Assembly: GCF_023101765.2 (NCBI RefSeq)
Contig: NC_064225.1
Coordinates: 6,696,001 to 6,760,000 of the forward strand
From: Spodoptera frugiperda
Taxonomy: Eukaryota > Arthropoda > Insecta > Lepidoptera > Noctuidae
Direction: 5' to 3'
Length of the DNA stretch: 64,000 nt
This document shows positions 1-15,100 of the stretch, piece by piece. A program made the translations under genes and the position numbers. A model generated the notes under the pieces. It was not told the origin of the DNA. It ran no database searches and saw only the letters and a program-made list of their open reading frames with translations. Within the stretch, counting starts at the first letter, position 1. The number at the start of each line of letters is the position of its first letter.

Positions 1-110
1 GCTGGTTCCAGTGCATGCTCGTCGCCCGGCTCCGCACGAGCTGACTCCAACGCATGCTTCACTAGAGCACCCCGCTCCTGAGAGTTTAGTAATTCTGCTG
101 CTGAAGAACC
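1..110 (-). CDS. ANO8: ANO8-like coding exon, partial at window edge
   Basis: The acceptor TATTTTCCAG lies just above 110. The exon joins the 8.3 kb exon in phase 0 and reads GSSAAELLNSQERGALVKHA, then LESARAEPGDEHALEPA to the edge. It corresponds to the anoctamin segment FFTSQER...LRAKQGE. In most family members the two residues before the Ser/Thr are FF; here they are LL. The exon continues left of position 1. Confidence 0.7.
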
Positions 111-3100
111 CTGGAAAATAAATCAACCTATTTGAGAGAAGGGATCAGGTAAGATGCTGCAAATAATTGTAATTTTTCATTTTAGCTTATGGTCATCCGG
201 AGCTGCGAATAACGTAGCAGGTTACCAGGGCTCCAGCTCAGAGCAGGAGGAGGAACGGGGTGATTTTTAGTATTACAGTCTGACACCCCCTCGTCAGTAA
301 GAGTCGGACACTCTCTCTCCAAGGCTGCAGAAGTTATTAAATGATTTTGCCCTCTCAAAAAAAGCTTCTGGCCATCCGCTGCTAAATATAGGTCTCAGTC
401 CTAGGCAAGCTGAATACTTTATCTTAATAGAATTGACAATAACGAAGTTACGTAATCGTATTATGATCACTACTTGGGATACTTAATTCGAACAGTCGTA
501 CGTGAGAATTTTCCAATTTATAAAAACGTCTCATATTTATCATCTAAACAACAGTTCAATAACAATTTTACCGAACCAAGATTTTCGTTTCGGTTAACGC
601 ATATTCATAGAGTTTAGATTAATGAAGATAAACCCAGATCATTGTAAAAAGATTCTTCAAACTTCATCCTTATCAGCCAGTTCCTATTCCCTGTTGTATG
701 CCTCTCTAATAGAACGCCATTAATTTTAATCTTCAGCTCTTGTTCACCTACAAAACCCATTCTCAATATCTCCATAATTCACCCTCAAAATCTCCAAATG
801 CTAAGTTAAAACAGACGGAATATTTGTATAAACAATTAGCAATTAAAATTCGCGAGAACTTCGCCAGTAGTTATAACAAGCGGGAGATAGTTACTCGTAA
901 ATTTCGACTTTAAGCTTTAAGTTTTATGTATGACGTTTTAAACTTGAGTGTTTTCATATCTTTGTGAACCAACTTCTGCTTGCTGAGTTCTGTGCTGTTT
1001 TAATTAGGTTTGTTTAAGCGATTCTATTTAACGCGAAGCTTACTGCTTGTATCCATGCGCCCGATAAGGATTTTACCATGTCCTTTTTATGTTTTTAGTC
1101 CCATTGGACAAGCCTATTGATAAAAATTGCAGACTTCACCGTTTGAAACCGAAAACTCAATTACCCTTTGATCGCGATGGGACTCGGAGGTCGCATCTCT
1201 TACTTCGCAGTGGCATTTGACAACGAATCGGCTGTTTTTTTGTCATTGAAATCACAGTTAGGACAAAAAATAAACAAAGAACTTGCTTGCAAAAACTTTT
1301 TTGCTCATAGAAAAACACTAAAACCGTTTTATCTCCATCCGCATAGCTGCAGGAAACATTTCATTGAATCAATATATCCGCTGCTCTTACGTAAGCTCAT
1401 ACCGAAAGTACTAGGCAGTTCATTAAAGCCAGGAGTAGATATCCATAAAATACGAGTATCTACGGCCTACGAATAAACACAAACAATGCGTGCAATCGAT
1501 AGGAAGCCGTATAATATGCGTGTCAGATACTGTTTTTCTGTGTATACCATAAATATTTCATTGCTAATATTGATTGGCGTCGATATGACGTGGCAGTTTT
1601 GCAGTGAATAGCAAATTATGGTATCTGTTTTGTGTAGGTATTCGTGCACGCTTCGCTAGGGTTGGTAAAGAACAATAACACAGATATTAGTTGGTAATGG
1701 TTTCGGTTTAGTTCCATTATCATAGGTGAAGCTATTACTGAACAATGGGATCAATTTTCAACGCCGTATTATTACTGAAAATTATCAATCCGACTAAGCG
1801 ATCGAATCAGTAACCTCTAGCTAGGCATTAATTCAAATATGTACGTACTTGAAAATAGGCAGACAATATTGTCTCCTCACAGAAAACCGCTTTGAAACAA
1901 CGCTTGCATTACGTCCCGTTGTGTGAGTGAGATTATTGATGGCCCAATTACCCACCTTCCCAATCCCCGATTCCCCAAGAACCATTAAATTCCTAACCCC
2001 CAAAAGACTAGCAACGCACTTGTTACACCTCTGGTGTATCAGGTGTCCCAGGGCGGCGGCGATTGCTTACCATCTGTCACACAGATGACAAAAATACAAA
2101 AACATTTCTCAACACCTAGGAATACACCTTAAAACCTGCTAACCACGTAACGATAAGTAATCTCTCATCCTGTACAAGGTTACACACATATCGGTAATAT
2201 TTTTTATCTTGTTTAAGAAAATATTACCTCAGCGTTCCCAGACTTATTGCTACATCTATTTAGCTAAAAGGAACTGGCCTGGTCATAAAATATATCTTGT
2301 ACTGCGGTATCTAATCGTTTTAGCAGATAAATGTAAGAACACACATTTTATTGAACACGGTCCGTGTTTTTTCTAGATATTTTGAGGCCCTACATTTCTA
2401 TCTAAAAGAGTTTCGAGAGGAAAGAAAATATACTGGTCTATTGATTTTTGGTCCCTTAGTTTATTTTGGCTTTTTGGCAAAGGTTTTGGGTTTCTTTTAA
2501 CTTCAGCGGAATATAAACCCTCCATTTCCCAAGCTCAGCTTCCATCTTGAGTTTGTTGACAAATGTTGGAATGCAAGAATGACCCTCATTCTGAAATCTT
2601 TTAATCTGTCACGAAGACACTATCTTTCTAGCGCACATTTTTCCAAGATCCACTTTATCATGAAGTCAACGTTGCATTTGAAACAGACGTGGCCAGCTCT
2701 TTTTCGTTTAAGTTAAGTATAAAAACATAGTCTTCTTTAGAAACATTGCACTGAATGCAAATTTAGAATTTTCTACCCTAGACAAACTGGACATAAGTTT
2801 AACGTAACTCTAGTAAGCAATAACTCTAGGCCATTTATCACTAGTTGCTAATTGCAATACAATAATTATTTTAAGATGTACAGTATAACAGTTTTTTTTT
2901 TCAACTCATGTATGGTCTCAAGCTCAGCTATCTTGCTTTCAACGATACTAACATCAAGATAATGAAACTTTTACACTACCTGACACTATATTTCTTTGCA
3001 AATCGGATAAACGTATCACCAAAACAACTTTAAATAGAACTTGGAAGCAATCTGGAAATTCCGTAACAGCTCTAACAATTTGTGTTACATAACTTAGCCA

Positions 3101-6100
3101 AAAATCTATAGAGAAGGAGGTCACGAAGTCAGGTTAGGAAGGTAGCGACGTAACAGCTGTTCACTCTGATCCTAGCCATTGTAGACGGGGCATTGGCCGC
3201 GTACAAGATACTGCAGTGCTGAACCGACCTATGAATACTGAATACAAGATTTCGCTTGTTTAGGAACGAAATCTCTATTTATTTTTGCGTAATGCTCCTG
3301 AATTTTAAGGAACAAATGAAGTCGCTTAGCTAATTCCGAATTACGTAGTGCGTACTTGTGTAGCATCTAAAGTCAAAAAGGCAGATTTATTTCTTCCATT
3401 GTCAAATACATTGTAGTCAGGCAAAGCCAGTATTGTAGTCAGATAAAGACATTTATTTCTCCCGCGCGTGTAACGTTCCTAAGTGCCATAGCGTGTTTCC
3501 AAAGAAATAAAAAATATAAGATGCAAATGAACTGTTTATGATTTATTTTTGTATTGTAGGTTACCATTTACAGGCACTTTAGAATAGTCAAAGCAGTCAG
3601 TTGTAAAACTGTAGTATTATTATTATTTGCACAAACATAAATTCTGCATGATTTCACTGAAGTTAAAAGGCGACGTCGACTCGTCAATCAAACTGAAGGC
3701 TTTATGTTCAACAATTTGATCGACCACAAAACCACGAAGCGAATACACTTCAATTTCCACCATACTCAAAAAGAAAATCGATGGAGCATCGTGGGTCTTC
3801 CAATCACGTAAAAACTTTATGGTTATTGGACCAAACGAATCGGGGAACGTAAAAAGCAGTACCTATTTCATAAAATCTTAAGCAACATTTTTGAGATTGA
3901 AATTTATTCGATCATCGAATAACGTAATTAATTTAAGGACGAGCCCACTTAATTGGTGTGAGAGGAATAACAAGCTGTTTTCCGTCAGTCTAAAATTACT
4001 TGGGCTCTGTGTACATTTATAATCTTGAGTGAAAACGAAGTGGAATCCTGTTACTTCGGCTTAAGCCTTGCAATGACTGAACTAATGAATTTTCACTAGC
4101 CTATGTGCTGACATAGTACTAACTATAGGATTTGCGTGTCCGTTAAATCAACCAAAATATAATAATTAAAACCTTGTCACAAATCATGCGGAAGCCGTGT
4201 ATGAATATCTATTTTTACGCAGCTAACAGGAAAAAATATTTGACGCAAAATTAGCTGTCAACGTTAATAATTTGCTGAAATACAAAAGTTCATTAGATAA
4301 ATTGTTTTATACAACATCTTATTAGAACCTAGCCGGTTAATTAATCATCTGCGAAATATTATCTATGTTATAATGAATTAATACGTCAGCTAAGATTATC
4401 AGGATGACAGCTATTCATTACTTAATGTATGTATAACGATCTTAAGTTTACAAATCATTGAGCTGCTGACTATCTGAGCTGCGGACTACCTAGCGGGTTT
4501 ACCGGGGCTCCGGCTCGAAATGCAGGAGTAGGAACAGGGTGGTTTTTAGTCAGTAAGAGTCCGACACTCCTCTCGCCTCGCTCAAGGCGGGAGAAGTGGA
4601 TGGATGATTTTCCCCCATAAAGAAAAGTTTACATCACTGTTTTTACGCTTAATATGAAGACTTCAGTTACTTTCCGCCTTTAAAGCGAACTTGCCACATG
4701 CAAATCATGACACTATTACTCCATTTATTAACTTTGAAAAGTTCAATGACATTGCCTCTATTGTGTTTACTCTATTTAAGTCTCGTGCTCTAAAGTAACA
4801 TTGGAGACGGTATAAAAAGTAAACACTAAAGTTTAACAAACAGTGGCGCCACTAGCGCTTTTAGTCTTGTGTATACTTTTCAAATAGCTTTACACGTTTG
4901 CATACTGCTTTGCCAATAACTGTTTTTGTATGAGGTCCATAATTTTGTATAAATGTCTCCAGAGACCACCAAACTAGGAAGATAAAGCTTGACATCATAT
5001 TAGCTGTAAATATTAAAATGGAAGCATAGCCAATAGGTTCTTGGTTTGAGTCCAACATTTTCAGCTATCACAGTAAATTTTCATGAAGGTATTCGTTTAT
5101 TAATCACACACATGGGAAGCCTCGATGAGGTTAGCAAATATTTTATCAACGTTCGTGTTTTACCGTCCCATTTTCATTTACATACCGTATACATTTTCGC
5201 TTAGGTATTGGTGTTGCAATGTTTTACGGTATTTTCGATAAAACATGTGAATCAATCAGTTTAATGGCCTGCTGCTTATAAGCGTGTCACTTCGTATCGC
5301 AGATACGTTTATTGCTAGGTATTTTGTTATACGCTTCTTATTCTAAAGCCAATAATTAAGAAACTCCAACAAAAAATTCAATTAAATTCAGTATTGGCTA
5401 TAACTCAAATTGAACTACTTTCATTATTCTCATGAAAATATTCCAATCATTCGAACTCATTCAAGCAAGTTTTAGATCAAAAAACGAACAAAAAATTAAA
5501 ATTGCTCATCTTTTACGAAAACACGAACTTATCACGTTACTTCTGGTCCAAGTCCCCAAGGACCAGAATTTTCGACATACCATTTAGTTTCTGACAGATA
5601 AGAAAACAGCTTCAGCTGCGTCGTCTGGTGTTTGTTTTTATGATCGCTATTCGTCACTTGGGGAGGTTTCGTATGTTGCTCTCTGCCTTGTTATGATATT
5701 GCGGCAAAGACGAGGATTTATAGAAGGCTTTTATTAAAGAAAATATTTTTATTTCTAACACTAAGACGGAATATGGCTGAGGACCTAAACGACTTTATCT
5801 GAGTATAGTACCATCAGAAATTGGTTTCATTCCCATTTCATACATCTCATCATTCTTTTTCTATGAAATAGGAGAGAAAGGAGCAAACTGATCACTTGAT
5901 GGTAAGCCATAGCCCATTTACGCTCGCAACACCAGTAGATCACAAGTACATTATTGACTCTTATCTATACATATAATAAAATCGTAGAAAAGTGCTGTCT
6001 GTACATTGAAAATAAAAATAAAAAAAATAGCAGGGGTTATTGTTATGTCGATGTCGAACCCAAAAATGTAATTAACTTTTTTTTTGTCTGTTTGTCTGTT

Positions 6101-9100
6101 TGTCTGTTTGTCTGTTTGTCTGTTCGTCTGTGCGCGCTAATCTCAGAAACGGCTGATCCGAGTTGGATGCGGTTTTCACGAATATATTGTGGGATGCTTA
6201 AATTTACATTTAGTGTTTGTTTCATGTCAATCGGTTCATAAATAAAAAAGTTATGTCAAATTAAAGAATCACGTCGAACATTCTATGCTTATACCATTAA
6301 TCTCCGCAACTATTTGACGGATTTGGTTGAAATTTGGTACAGATATAGTTTAGAACCTTAGAAAGCACATAGATATATTTTTATTTCAAAAATCAAAAAA
6401 TAAAAATAAGAAATAAATTATTTATAAATAATTCTATGTCGATCGTTACACGACTTCGGTTCATGTTATTGTTTTAATTTATCGAAAAAAAGTAAATAAA
6501 TAGTAAAAAGGTATGAAAAAAATAATATCAATATAATAAAACATTTAGTACAAAGAAAATGCTCTAACGGAGTATAGATAATTCTATGTCGATCGTTACA
6601 CGACTTCGGTTCATGTTATTGTTTTAATTCATCGAAAAAAAGTAAATAAATAGTAAAAAGGTATGAAAAAAATAATATCAATATAATTAAACTTTTAGTA
6701 CAAAGAAAATGCCCGAACGGAGTATAAATAAATATAATCCAAGTTGTCTTTATCCTCGATAGATGGCGTTGGGATCGAAATAGATCGCGCTATGGTTTCG
6801 TTACATTCATTTGGTTGGGTATCGGCCGAGCGCTTCGGTACTATCGTAGAAAAAGTGTATTATCAGTCGTATGATTATTTGTCTGTAGTGGTCCTGCTGT
6901 TTCGTATATTCTAAATTGGTTTCGTTGTATTTGTCAATTAATAAGTTTATTTGTTGGGTTTTCCTGGTTTTTTGGTTAAACTATTTAACGTAGGTTTAGT
7001 TTGATATCGATTATTAGTAGTTACTGTAGTTAGTTTTTTTAATAAAATTGTAAGTCTAATTTTTTTTTAATTAGATTAGATTTAAGTCGTTTCTTTTAAA
7101 TTATTTAGTTTAAGCTTGGTTATTATAGCATAGAGAATAGGTTGTAATATAGTTTCTTTTTTAATTGTTATAAATTCGTAATTCGTAGCTTTCTTTAGTT
7201 TTAAGTTAGTTTAAGTCCGTTTTTAAACTATTTTTTCAATGCCCTAAGTGAGTATACATCTATTAAATTCAAACGCAGAGCTCATTATGTTGATTTTTGA
7301 AGAGTTCCCTGGAATATCTTCCACATCTCATTTTTGAAGAGATCCCGCGAGATCGGGAACTATGTGGTTAAAACCAAAAATTTGCCGGAAGTCACTATTC
7401 CACGCGAACGAAGTCGCGGGCAAAAGCTAGTTTATAATAATTATCGTGATTACATACTAAAATAACTAAGAATCACGGTTTACGTAAGTAAATATTTGAA
7501 GACAAAGCTCTACTAGTTTCCGGGTTACAGAGGGACTCTTTATCACGAACTAGCTTGCGCAGACGCGGCGATGTCCCATATCCTCCAGTTTACGCTAGTA
7601 AACCGTGATTTTTGATTAATACATTACCGGCCTTTTAAAAAGGAATACACCCTTTTCTTAAATATTAAGTGCTAAAATCCTAAAGTTCACACTCTTACGA
7701 GAAATGCTTGCAACACAAAACTTCACCTAAAGATCGTCACATCGTTGTTGGATACATTAGAATGCTCGCTAAGGAGCGCAGACCCATTACTTCGAGTATC
7801 GCACGCTGTGACAATAGGCCGGGGAACACATTACGATGCAGAAGTGGGCATTAAGAGCCGACGAGTATTCTCCACACCCATATCATTTTAAATATGGATT
7901 TTTACAGCTTTTAATGGCAGTTGTTTTGGTTTAAAATGGTTTGTACCTGAAAAGGTATCATTAAAGGGTCATTTTGTTTCATTGGTAACGTGGAGATATC
8001 ATGTTAAAGCGTCTAGTCTCCAGGAAGTTACAAATAATATCTCTTTCTTATAAATTTTATAATTTCAAGGGTACGGGTATAATACAAGGCTAACTCACGT
8101 AACTGTTTTACGAGAAACCGCGGTGGCGGCGATTGCGACAATCGCCGAAATGCTGCTCATGAATGTGAGCCATTAGCATGGCTTGAAACTAGTTGAGTTT
8201 CTCATTAAACAGTTACGTGAGTAAGCCGATAACATAATAATTAAAAGAATATTCCTCTCACAAGTATGACCTTGAATTCATTTAGTGATAACTTACCTTT
8301 TGAAAACAATGCATATCCCGCACTGTGAACTCCTTGTAACCGCCTCCGAATTCTGGCTTCAGCTGCTTGGGGAGATGCATTTCTTCCGCGGTTTGAAGAA
8401 GGCTAAGGAGGACAAAACAAAACGAATTTAAAGTACATATTACCTCGTCAGTTCACATTTAAAACATATAGTTCCATTTACTTGAATCATCTTGATTGCG
8501 ATTGGTCAGCGTCCAAAAAATTATAGATTTCTTTTGGTGCAAATAAATTCACGAAAAACACGATTTTCGATCAAGTCCCAGAAAAAAGGTTATTCGATTC
8601 CAAACTAAATTTCAGTCATCACAAAAACGTAACGGACAATATAATCGTGACATAATTAAAACCGACACAAACAGGTGAATCATGCGATGACTTCATTTTA
8701 AACTGTTATTGAATGATCTGGTACACGAGTAGCTTTAATATTATCATTGTAGATCGCATAATGACTCGATAAAGACAAAACTGATCTTCCGTAGGCTGTT
8801 TGGTTTTCGGTAGTACCACATAGCCAGTTAAAAGCCTTAAAAGATAAAAGGGAATTCGTGGATGGTAAATCTAACTGGTAAATATAAAAGACGAGAGGAT
8901 ATTTCAAATAGAGCGGCGTATTAATGCGAAACTAGGCAACACATTTTTAATTAGATAACAGACAACAACAATTAGTTACTTCTTTTGCAAAGGCTCCATA
9001 AAAAGAAATAAGTAGAGAAAATTAAACAAAATTTTTGCACTCGTTAAAACTTTTAAAACCATTCCGCTGTGACCTTGAGACATTTAGAGCCGTTTTTTTA

Positions 9101-12100
9101 ACGAGACCCGCTGTTTATTTTAGAAGTTTGTTGCCAGAATATTTTATTTATCTAGACACACGGCAGTGTGTCCGCCAAGTTCGAGCAAAAAACCGACACA
9201 CCGGCCGTGGGTTATATTACACGAACCATTTCGGGCCAAGTTCGACCCACCTATAACTCAAAATCTATTTTATCTACACATATGAAATTTCTAGTATCTG
9301 TCGAGATCTACTTACTTATCTAAAATACAAAATTTCATTAATGTACCTATTGTAGGTCTTGAGATATTGACGTCAGAAAATCGCTATTTTTACTATACAC
9401 TCACTGACTGACTGACTCACTCACTCATCAAAAACCTAGACCACTTCCAATGGTCGTATTGACTTGAAATTTGGCATGGAGGTAGGTCTTTAGGTCAAGG
9501 TAAAGGAAAAAATCTGAAAATGGCCAAGTGTGAGTCGGTTTTAAAAATAATGAAGGTGTAAATTCATACCCCTAAGGAACTAAAACAAAAAGTTTATCTA
9601 TATCTTCCAATGGTCGTACCGACCTAAAATTCGTTACGAAGGTTTGTATTTAGTCAAAGTAAAGTAAAATAAGAAAAAAGAAAATAAACCTTACAAAAAT
9701 AAATGAAATCCCACCCAAAACATAAATGTGAAAGGCTGCCAAGTTCGATAATATTGGAATGCTTCGCCTATAAAAGAAGTGAGATCTAAATAAGTACCAA
9801 GTTCCATACACAGACCTCAGTTAAAAATGATATAACTTGGCAAGTTTTAATAGAAAATTATATACTTGACTCATTGCGTTTAGTAGGTTTATAACAAAGT
9901 GTGTGAAAACTTGCCAACTTGTTATATCATTTTTAACTGAGGTCTGTGTATGGAACTTGGTACTTATTCAGATCTCACTTCTTTTATAGGCGAAGCATTC
10001 CAATATTATCGAACTTGGCAGCCTTTCACATTTATGTTTTGGGTGGGATTAGACTTAGCTTTCCAGGCCAACCATATATACTTAATTTACTGCGTTCCAT
10101 AATGGTAATTTCAGCGTTTAAAATTTTTAGATCCTAAAACAGTCCAATTTGGGTAAAAAATTGCTCTATTTTCGGACGCCCATTCATCTAAAACTTACTA
10201 GAATTTTCGGCAGCAAAACTTTTTTTTATTAAAACGGTACTTAAATTACGTAATAGTACCTAATTCGAGATTTCATTCCGATTCTAGTATAAAAACTACG
10301 AAGATAAAGGACCAATTTATTTTATCACACGCAAATCTGACTATTCAATCTGTTACGTTAGAAAATAAGAATCGACATTTATTACAGTGTTAACTTAGGC
10401 CTTTTTCTACTAAGAAAGAATTTATTCACATCGGATGATTACAATCGGCAATTTGTCAAGAAACATGGACAAATATGGCCCTTGAAACAATTCTTTCTTG
10501 TTACCAAGACCTGTGTTTATTTTGGTCACATTTTGGGTCATTTGGGATAGAATAGACAGCTAGACAGATGGTCGTAATAATGCCGTGAAACTGTGATGGA
10601 TTTAGGAATCATTAGACATAGGTATACATGTAATCTGTTAATTGTGTATTGTACTGTTTGTAAACACCAAATAAAAAGAAAATATCACTCACACATCATC
10701 ATCAGCAGTTATGTAGAACGCAGAACACTGAGAGGACGCATGTTGCCGCACGCAGACTCGCAAACGCGGTCTACTACCACGCAGCTTCTGCAGTAGCCAT
10801 AACAACATACTGTCTGGGAGACCTGTTGAAGATTACGTTAATAAATTACGTGAATAAAATAAAAGGTTTCAAAGACAAGATGTAGATAAAAATTCTTAGG
10901 ATTAACTATAATTCAGTCAACATGTTTTTATGGTATCCCGTATACCATACGGACATACGGATCTCCTGATGGTAAGCGATCAGCGTCGCCCATGGGCACC
11001 CGCAACACCAGAGGAGTAAAAGTGCGGTTGCCGGCCTTTTAAAAAGGAATACGTTCTTTTCTTGAAGATCGTATTGGTTCGGACATACCGCCGACGACAG
11101 CATGGATATCATATAAATTAGTGTTGATTTGTTATCTGTCAATATTGGCATTTGTACAGCCCTATATAGGTAGTATCTATTCTAGCAATCGCAATAAGTA
11201 AAACATTATAGTTTATAGACCGACAAGATGTCGTGATGAGCAAGTAGGACACGCGAAACGATTTAATCTGCCCGTCGAAAATGGTCCTTCGAAACGGAAA
11301 TAGACAGTAGATTATGACTCGGGTTTATAGTTCGATAGAATATTAAATGCATTAGAAATATTGGAACGTACATTTTGCTGAATATGAAATTGTTTTCGTC
11401 CGTGTTCTTCTCTGAAATCCTCCATGAAACTTAAAGAAACTTTACACACTTTGGGCTAGACAGGGGATCCCCATCTTGTTTACAATCAAAAACCATCTGA
11501 CTCACACGCAGACGAAAATTCGGAAGTTCGGATACAATTTGGCGGAAATTAGGTACGCGATTTATTCGTCTACGTTCCGAATCTTTATTTTTCTCGATTC
11601 GATTCGTTGGCTTGTCGCCAGTTTCCGCTTTACATCAGGGATCGAGTTGAGCTCTCATTAACAAGTTCATGACCAGCCCGTTCATCCGTTACGTCGGTTG
11701 TTCCTTTAAGTAAACTGTATTTGGCATCGAGCCAACGCATTTGTGACGAGTAAAGATTATCGTAATTGTGTTGTATTAAGTTAATCGAGTTCTGATAGTG
11801 TGATGATCAGGAAGATTTTAGAGGAAATATTGACCAAACATTATTCGAATATTTTCGATCATTCATTTATTTCTTAAACTTGTTTGTTACATTTTTAAAT
11901 ATTAAATTAAAAAGAAAAAAATAAAACATTTAAAAATATAAAAAGCAGTAGCCCATCATTAGGTTTTGCACCATTTTGAATTCGTTGTTTAGGTACTCAC
12001 TCTTTGCCAAAATATCTTCTGTAAAATCCTATGTAAGATAATTTTAACGAAGGTACATTAAACAGGGCAAGGCACATAACATTCTTCCCTCGGCTTTGTA

Positions 12101-15100
12101 AAATTAAAATATTTTAACGTAAACGGAGCAAACACAGGTCGCCTAAGTAAACCATTAAAGCCTTTAATAAAGGCAACCTCCACCTTACATTTTAAAGCTC
12201 TGACGTGAAAATTGTATGTACCAAGTTACGCTCGCAGTTAACACGAACATTTCTACATAGAATGGTATACATCAGACAAAATGTAAAGGCTTGCGAATAC
12301 CAAGTCTGGAGTCACGCCAAAACTTTTATACCGACTAGAGTAAAAATATCCCAGCCAACTTGGTATCTAAACTAACATTTGTTTTAAACATGAAATGAAG
12401 CCATTTCTGGACACATTTCAAAGCAAACAATGCTCATGGGAAACAGTTACGAACTTTTTTAAACTAAAGGAGACAGTTATGAAATTCTTCTTTGAACATT
12501 TTTGTGAATATAATATTGCTATGTTAGAATTACCTAATAGATCCCCAATGTCTTTGTCTGTTTAAACTTGGGGCAACAATTAGGGTCGCCTCAAAGGACC
12601 GTCTTGCTAGTTTTTGTTAAATTACTTATCTCGGACTTAAAAAAAATACATCTCTTTAAAAACTCTGAAATTAATTAATTTTTTCAGTAACTAAGGGCGA
12701 GTAAGTATTTGGCTTGTAACTCGAATCCGATAGCAAAACCAAAAGGCATAAATGATCACAATTAATTACAGTAGCTCTGACATGCAGTAAATTACTTATT
12801 CATGTACAAACAACCGGTACAAAGACCTTTTGCAAATGAAAACCCGCAACACATTCGGTTCACATTTTACCATTCGCCTTCACAATACGTTTCCAAGCTA
12901 AACATGTACTTTACATTAATAAATTCATGGAGGTACGCCACCGAACCGATTACCGTATCTGTTCGATATAAAGCCGGGGAATCAATTGAATGTCGTTTCC
13001 TAATGCGAACCGTAAAGACTCAGATTTATAATTCGTGCGCGTACCATGAAATGCGACATCTTTAAGACGGGCCTAGTTAAGTAGAACACAGCTGCCTTAT
13101 GAATATTTGGATGAATAATGAGATATTTCCGAGCAGTCAGACATTTTTTTCGTTCTAAGCTACTGTACAGATAAATAGCTGTGATTTATGGGCGATACTT
13201 TAATATACACCGCTGATAATAAAAAATGGAAAAGATTGTAACCTAACTTCATATTTTGTTCAGGTGAACGAACATTGAAGAGGGATTTCAATCTCGAAAG
13301 AAGCATTTTTAAGACGAAGAAGGACGATATCGCATTATATTTAACCAAGAAGCAGAAAAATCGTTAAGTGCAGTGAAAAGTAAGAAGCTTTCTATAGAGG
13401 CGTCGCGTCGGGCGAAGTGGTCCTTTTGGGAGAACCGGGACCCACTTAGCGGCTGTCAATTCCAAAAGCACTTTCTTCCTTCAATTTTGTCGAGTCGATC
13501 GTATTCCACGATCGTGGTGAAATCGACAGAACGCTTGACCTCTCATTCTGAACAGAGACCGTTTAGCGAACAATGGAAAGGTTATTCTCGCAGACTTTCA
13601 GGTCAAATAGTACGGGCACATATTCAATTAATTTTATCAGGTTATAAAAAGTAGTAGAACTTTAGTAATAAACACTCCTTTGTTTATTACAAAATCCGTG
13701 AAAATTATGCAACCTTTATGAATAGGTGATTGTAGTACGATATAAACCTCGCATTTGTAGGTCAATCTTAGCGGGTAGCGTATTTTGAAGACGGGTCATA
13801 AAGAATGGATAAGCTGTATAGCTACTACAAATTAGGAGAGAAAACACGAACGTAACATGATTGAAAACCTTCCTCACTGAAACGAATAGTTAGTTACATA
13901 ATAGGAGAACAATGAGCTCAGCAAAACTACTTATTTATTTTCGTAACTCACAAATACGTTTTCGTTCATTTCGTTTAGTCATAGGTTTAGGACGAAAAGG
14001 GAAACCTGTACTTAAGTTAAAAGTATGGTACAATTTGGGTGCTTACAAAAAGCAGTCGTCACGTCACGCCTTTACATGACCTCTCTTGAACTTAAAGTAG
14101 GTTAATATTAGTCATTCACATAAAACATTCTCATAGACATGAATGTAATATGTATGTACAACGCAATCTTCCCAATCCCTTCTGGTGGTAAAATTACAGC
14201 AGCAAAAATTCCGAGATAACTTGGGAACCTTCTCAAAAACATATGAACGTTATCTTCATAGGCGAAATGAAGGTGTAGCATCATAAATCCTACGCGTTTC
14301 ATATTGGGTATTCCCTCGGGAAAATATAAGCGTGACCGTAACTAAAATATTGAGATAAAACAACGCGAACGTCTTCATAGAAACGGCGGTCTCCCAAGTT
14401 GGACCGTTACACTACAAAAGAAGGTTTCATTAATAAATGTCAGAGTTGCTTGATTAATTTCGAATTTGCTGGACCAACGGATGGACGGAATCCATTTATT
14501 TAATCACTGTGATGCCTACCCACGTTTTAATCCGCTGAATTTGGTTTTGGGTATATTTTTTTCGTGTAATGAAATTCGCATTACGTATGTATGATTCGTT
14601 TTCTGGTGTTTCGCATGTCCACGCGCGGCGACGATTGCTTATCATCAGGTGATCCGTCTGCTCGTTTACAGGCTTATACCATAAAAAAGATCAATACGCT
14701 TATTAACTTAACACACGTTGTGTTCTATATAAAACAAATAATAATTTACAATGATTACGAAAATATACAAATCCGAATAGCGTGCTCGCACTTTTCAAAA
14801 GCGATCGTAATCTTGACGAGCTGCTCAAAGGGACCTTTATCGATCGTAGCGCCCTCCTAATGACCAAATTCCCGCTTACAACCAGCGGGATATAAGCTCG
14901 ATTGCATGCATTAAGGCAATACAAAACACGTAAAGAAATTAGGCTTACGAATTCTACACAATACGTGTATTGGCAACACACCAATTCCCTACATACAAAT
15001 GCTGTCCATATTTCAATAATAATAACAATACAAACTAACTATGTGTGCGTAAGGGTCGGCTGGTCATGTAGTAGTACATTTGGGTCGGGTAAACGTTCGC

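Larger units (their letters stand above)
111..8296 (-). other. ANO8-like intron (8.2 kb)
   Basis: Holds SINE-like copies (196, 4476), an interspersed repeat (1860), Helitron copy A, two palindromic MITEs (7470, 8088) and the 65-codon ORF at 4861. The rest (about 400-1850, 2100-4450, 5060-5960) is AT-rich with nothing I can assign; short ORFs at 1168 and 1467 look like chance. Confidence 0.6.

Noticed and set aside
5954..6241. 95-codon ORF with VCLFVCLSV repeats, and its reverse at 19909-20202
   Set aside because: Translation of the Helitron tetranucleotide tract; repeat-derived on both strands.
9400..9425. Short GACT/CTCA array considered as a CRISPR-like or regulatory array
   Set aside because: It is a simple tetranucleotide tract inside the Helitron-like unit and is present in the 60 kb copy too.
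10693..10787. GC-rich minus-strand segment with possible acceptor (CTACTGCAG) and donor (GTGAGT)
   Set aside because: Its open frame does not fit the phase of ANO8 exon 2 and the product is a Cys/Arg-rich string unlike the family. Possibly repeat-derived.
13373..13654. 93-codon plus-strand ORF in a moderately GC-rich patch
   Set aside because: No start context or splice partner, no family resemblance, and the opposite strand is partly open as well.
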